NCBI GenBank assembly: GCA_963669155.1 | Contig: OZ022577.1 | Coordinates: 6,406,288-6,470,287 of the forward strand | DNA: 64,000 nucleotides | Reading direction: 5' to 3' | Origin: Arbacia lixula | Lineage: Eukaryota; Echinodermata; Echinoidea; Arbacioida; Arbaciidae | Shown here: piece after piece, positions 61,839 to 64,000 of the stretch | Layout of the letters: every line of letters starts with the position of its first letter | Position numbering within the stretch: the stretch's first letter is position 1 | Made by a program: the position numbers and the translations under genes | Notes under the pieces: generated by a model | Database searches by the model: none | What the model was told of the DNA's origin: nothing | What the model saw: the letters and a program-made list of their open reading frames with translations, nothing else

Positions 61839-63638
61839 TCAGGTGAATATGGGGTGAAAGCGCGGCGGGTAGGACGAGAGGGATTTGGTGGGGATGGGTT
61901 TGAGCACCCTGGCCATTGGGTATCCCCCTAGGAGGTCCGGTGTAGCTTCCATCGACTGCATAGCCGCGCTCCACCGGTTTAGAGCCAATGCCGACGACGT
62001 GTTCGTATCGAGCGGCGAGATAGGCGCAATGCCGACGGGACTGCGGGCGAACAGCCCCGACGCGCTAGGCGACGGCGGCTCCTGAACACCCGACGAGCAC
62101 GCTGCGAGATTCTGCAAGTGACACATGCAGAAGTTGTTGCCGCACGGCATTGAGAGTCCCCCACCGTGTCGATGTCGATCTCCACCTTCCATCCCGCCGT
62201 GGGGTAGGCTGAGATGAGGGAGGTGTGGCGGCCTGGGGTAGCTCGCCCCGAGGTTCAGGTTCAGGTTCAAGAACGGTGACGACGCTGCTGCAGCTGCCGC
62301 CGCGGACGATGAGGTAGACGGGAACGCAAACGGGTTCTTCTCGCCGCTGCCGCAGAAATGTCGGCCGATGCCGAAGTCGAAGTCGAGGTGGCTCGGAGAC
62401 ATCGGGGTGGGGAGCGGGAGCTTAAGCTGGCCGAACAGACTCAGGCCGGGATGGTGGACGAATGAGCGAGGCTGGCCATCGTGTGAGTGTTCGGCAGGAC
62501 GGTTCAGGATTCGGTGGTTCTCGCTCTTACCCTTCGGCTCTTGCCAGAAAGAAGCGGGTAAACGTCGTTTTCTCAGAGGAACACCGTTGATTTTGCTGCT
62601 TTCCCGATAACCTCCAATCACTGGCATTGTCTTCTTCTCGTCCACATGCCCCCCTCTCGTCGCGCTCTCTTCGCCCTCGTTGTTGCTGTCTCCATCCGAC
62701 GCGCCGTTACTCTCATCGTCCCCTTTGCTCTTTCTTCGACAATTTCCACTCAACAAATTCACGCAGCTGAAAAGATCCAAGTTATCACTTTCGTTATGGC
62801 GAGTGTTGCTGCTTTCATTTCCCATTTGAGTATGCATATCCGTCCTTTTCTCACTGTCACCATCCACCTCACCGTCTCTAAGCTTGCAAGTGAAATCGAT
62901 GGCGTTTGAGTTTTTCTCAATGTTGATTTTGTGTTCAATCTTTTCCCCGCCGAACGGGTAGGGAAGATCAAGCCGCTTCTCTCCGAATAAATCTCGTGGA
63001 CTGTCTCGAGAGGTGTCATGCTTCTCAGTCCGCGGCTCGTTGTCGGGCGAACGATGACGATCGTGGCCGAGGAAGTGCGGATGATGCAAATGATGATGTG
63101 GGTGTCGAGACGGTGGTTGATGAGTGGCGTGGTGCGATGGTTGACGAACGTGATGAGGGAGCATACTGTCCAGCGAAGACCGACGCATTGGCGACGGATT
63201 CTTCCTCACTCTCTCTCCGACGATGTCGTTGTTGACATGCTCGTTGTCGTGGTGTGGGTGGCCGGGGCTAGGCGGTGACGATTGCCGAAAATGCTGCTGC
63301 TGCTGCTGCCTCCAGTGTTTAGAGCGAGCATAGTTCCCCTGGTCGAGAGCGGCTTTGATATCGCACGACGCGTGGTGCACAAACTGGAGTAGATTCTTCG
63401 CATCCTCGCCACCGTGTGCTACCGTCTGCTGTTGACGATTCCCTGAGCGAGAATGTGAATGAACAGGAGGTGGAGGAGGAGGGCACGGCGAGAGCAGGGC
63501 CTCCGCGACGGTATGCGTATCAGATGTCCCAATATCGCGCGTGCTGGACGACACGGTCTCCGAGCGGCGCGACAGCTCAATCGTCCGCCGATACTCTCCC
63601 GATGACGAGCCGTGGTGATAGTCCTCTCCCTGCGTCAT
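61839..63638 (-). CDS. FAM181: FAM181 family protein, TEAD-binding
   Basis: An intronless frame of 599 codons. The ATG at 63638 is chosen because an in-frame TGA lies 11 codons upstream with no ATG in between. Residues 78-119 hold the family N-terminal block (EDAKNLLQFV, then SCDIKAALD, then a basic KHWRQQQQQHF stretch), corresponding to vertebrate DLL.F..SAS.NIKLALDKP and the following RKYLQKQ helix. Residues 353-368 hold VPLRKRRLPASFWQEP, nearly the vertebrate FAM181 omega-loop VPLR...LPPSFF.EP, which contacts TEAD transcription factors. The rest is low complexity: poly-Pro, His-rich (160-200), acidic Ser/Asn-rich (300-340), poly-Ala (about 440) and a Pro/Leu-rich C-terminus. Vertebrate FAM181A/B are shorter (about 350-430). 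The protein is presumably nuclear. The single coding exon matches the vertebrate genes. No other family fits both motifs. Confidence 0.88.
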   Translation of the reverse strand: MTQGEDYHHGSSSGEYRRTIELSRRSETVSSSTRDIGTSDTHTVAEALLSPCPPPPPPVHSHSRSGNRQQQTVAHGGEDAKNLLQFVHHASCDIKAALDQGNYARSKHWRQQQQQHFRQSSPPSPGHPHHDNEHVNNDIVGERVRKNPSPMRRSSLDSMLPHHVRQPSHHATHQPPSRHPHHHLHHPHFLGHDRHRSPDNEPRTEKHDTSRDSPRDLFGEKRLDLPYPFGGEKIEHKINIEKNSNAIDFTCKLRDGEVDGDSEKRTDMHTQMGNESSNTRHNESDNLDLFSCVNLLSGNCRRKSKGDDESNGASDGDSNNEGEESATRGGHVDEKKTMPVIGGYRESSKINGVPLRKRRLPASFWQEPKGKSENHRILNRPAEHSHDGQPRSFVHHPGLSLFGQLKLPLPTPMSPSHLDFDFGIGRHFCGSGEKNPFAFPSTSSSAAAAAAASSPFLNLNLNLGASYPRPPHLPHLSLPHGGMEGGDRHRHGGGLSMPCGNNFCMCHLQNLAACSSGVQEPPSPSASGLFARSPVGIAPISPLDTNTSSALALNRWSAAMQSMEATPDLLGGYPMARVLKPIPTKSLSSYPPRFHPIFT

Positions 63639-63739
63639 GTCACAGCTCAACAGCACTTCCCCCGAAAAGTTTCAAAGACGAGCAATGTATGTCTATATAC
63701 TCCAGATTGTACGGAAGCGAAACAGATCACTCTACGCCG

Positions 63740-63757
63740 TCAAGAATCCATAGACAT
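63740..63757 (-). other. Short upstream ORF in the FAM181 leader
   Basis: ATGTCTATGGATTCTTGA, five codons and a stop, lies about 100 bp before the FAM181 start in the predicted leader. It is the only upstream ATG cluster between the TATA box and the start codon. It could lower translation; this is inferred. Confidence 0.5.
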
Positions 63758-63832
63758 GACTAACTGCTCACGAGGTATGAGGGCTTCTGCGATTGCGAGA
63801 GATAATGCGATCTTGTTGACACGGATCGCGGA

Positions 63833-63897
63833 CTTTATACCAATAGAATGACTAACACGACGGGGTTACCCTAAGCGCGAGCAAGAGCAATCATTGG
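63833..63897 (-). promoter_or_regulatory. Putative FAM181 core promoter (TATA and CCAAT boxes)
   Basis: On the minus strand TATAAAG lies at 63839-63833, an inverted CCAAT (ATTGG) abuts it at 63844-63840, and a forward CCAAT lies about 55 bp upstream at 63897-63893. Spacing suggests transcription starts around 63800-63810, giving a leader of about 165-170 nt. Confidence 0.55.
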
Positions 63898-64000
63898 CTA
63901 AAAGGTCTTACGCGTGCACACATGCTATATTGTACGCACACACGCCTCTCTCACGTCATATGTTACACCATGGACCCTATTGGCAGGGCCCTGGTTATAC

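Noticed and set aside
62368-63278. Open frames opposite the FAM181 coding sequence
   Set aside because: They are shadows of the GC-rich FAM181 frame and have no motifs of their own.

Overview
The window looks like nuclear DNA from an invertebrate deuterostome, most likely an echinoderm such as a sea urchin. This rests on long AT-rich non-coding stretches, GT-AG introns, many microsatellites and poly-C/poly-G tracts, several families of dispersed repeats, and one intronless developmental-type gene. The species call is an inference from overall texture, not from a marker gene.

The main feature is a single 25,415-bp insertion at 12085-37499. Its two ends are perfect 69-bp terminal inverted repeats (12085-12153 and 37431-37499), with further related motifs just inside. 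It is flanked by a perfect 9-bp target-site duplication (CTTTTACCA at 12076-12084 and 37500-37508). The target was an older non-LTR retrotransposon on the minus strand. Its upstream coding piece lies at 37500-37640 and its 3' end at 11815-12084, and the reading frame continues across the joint if the insertion and one duplicate are removed. The insertion carries a multi-exon Mutator-like (MULE) transposase gene on the plus strand (15009-21427), and the 9-bp duplication fits that superfamily. The transposase has a DDE core and a SWIM-like zinc motif. Its N-terminus is built from four tandemly duplicated small exons, two of which encode a SUMO-interaction-like motif. This copy is broken by two in-frame stops and one frameshift.

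The transposase covers about a quarter of the insertion. The rest holds a broken TMEM53/DUF829-like gene fragment with introns (27666-28648), two more GC-rich exon-like blocks upstream of it (25140-25375, 26129-26345), pieces of other mobile elements (a nested TIR element with its own TSD at 13271-14608, an RNase H-type LINE tail, a Tc1-like transposase relic, two tRNA-like SINE heads, two copies of a GGGCGGAAATC-ended element) and several tandem arrays. It therefore resembles a very large MULE with captured gene exons, or a MULE swollen by nested insertions.

Outside the insertion, 1-11.8 kb and 37.6-58 kb show no gene I can support. They contain microsatellites, two decayed tandem arrays, a 369-bp near-perfect palindrome (47751-48119), a 19-bp-period minisatellite (58083-58330) and scattered CpG-rich, repeat-poor patches that could be regulatory. 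At the right end, on the minus strand, lies an intronless 599-codon gene (63638-61839) that I assign to FAM181. It keeps both family signatures: the N-terminal NLL.F...S..IK.ALD block and the VPLR...LP.SF..EP omega-loop that binds TEAD factors in vertebrates. A TATA box, two CCAAT boxes and a short upstream ORF are visible in front of it.
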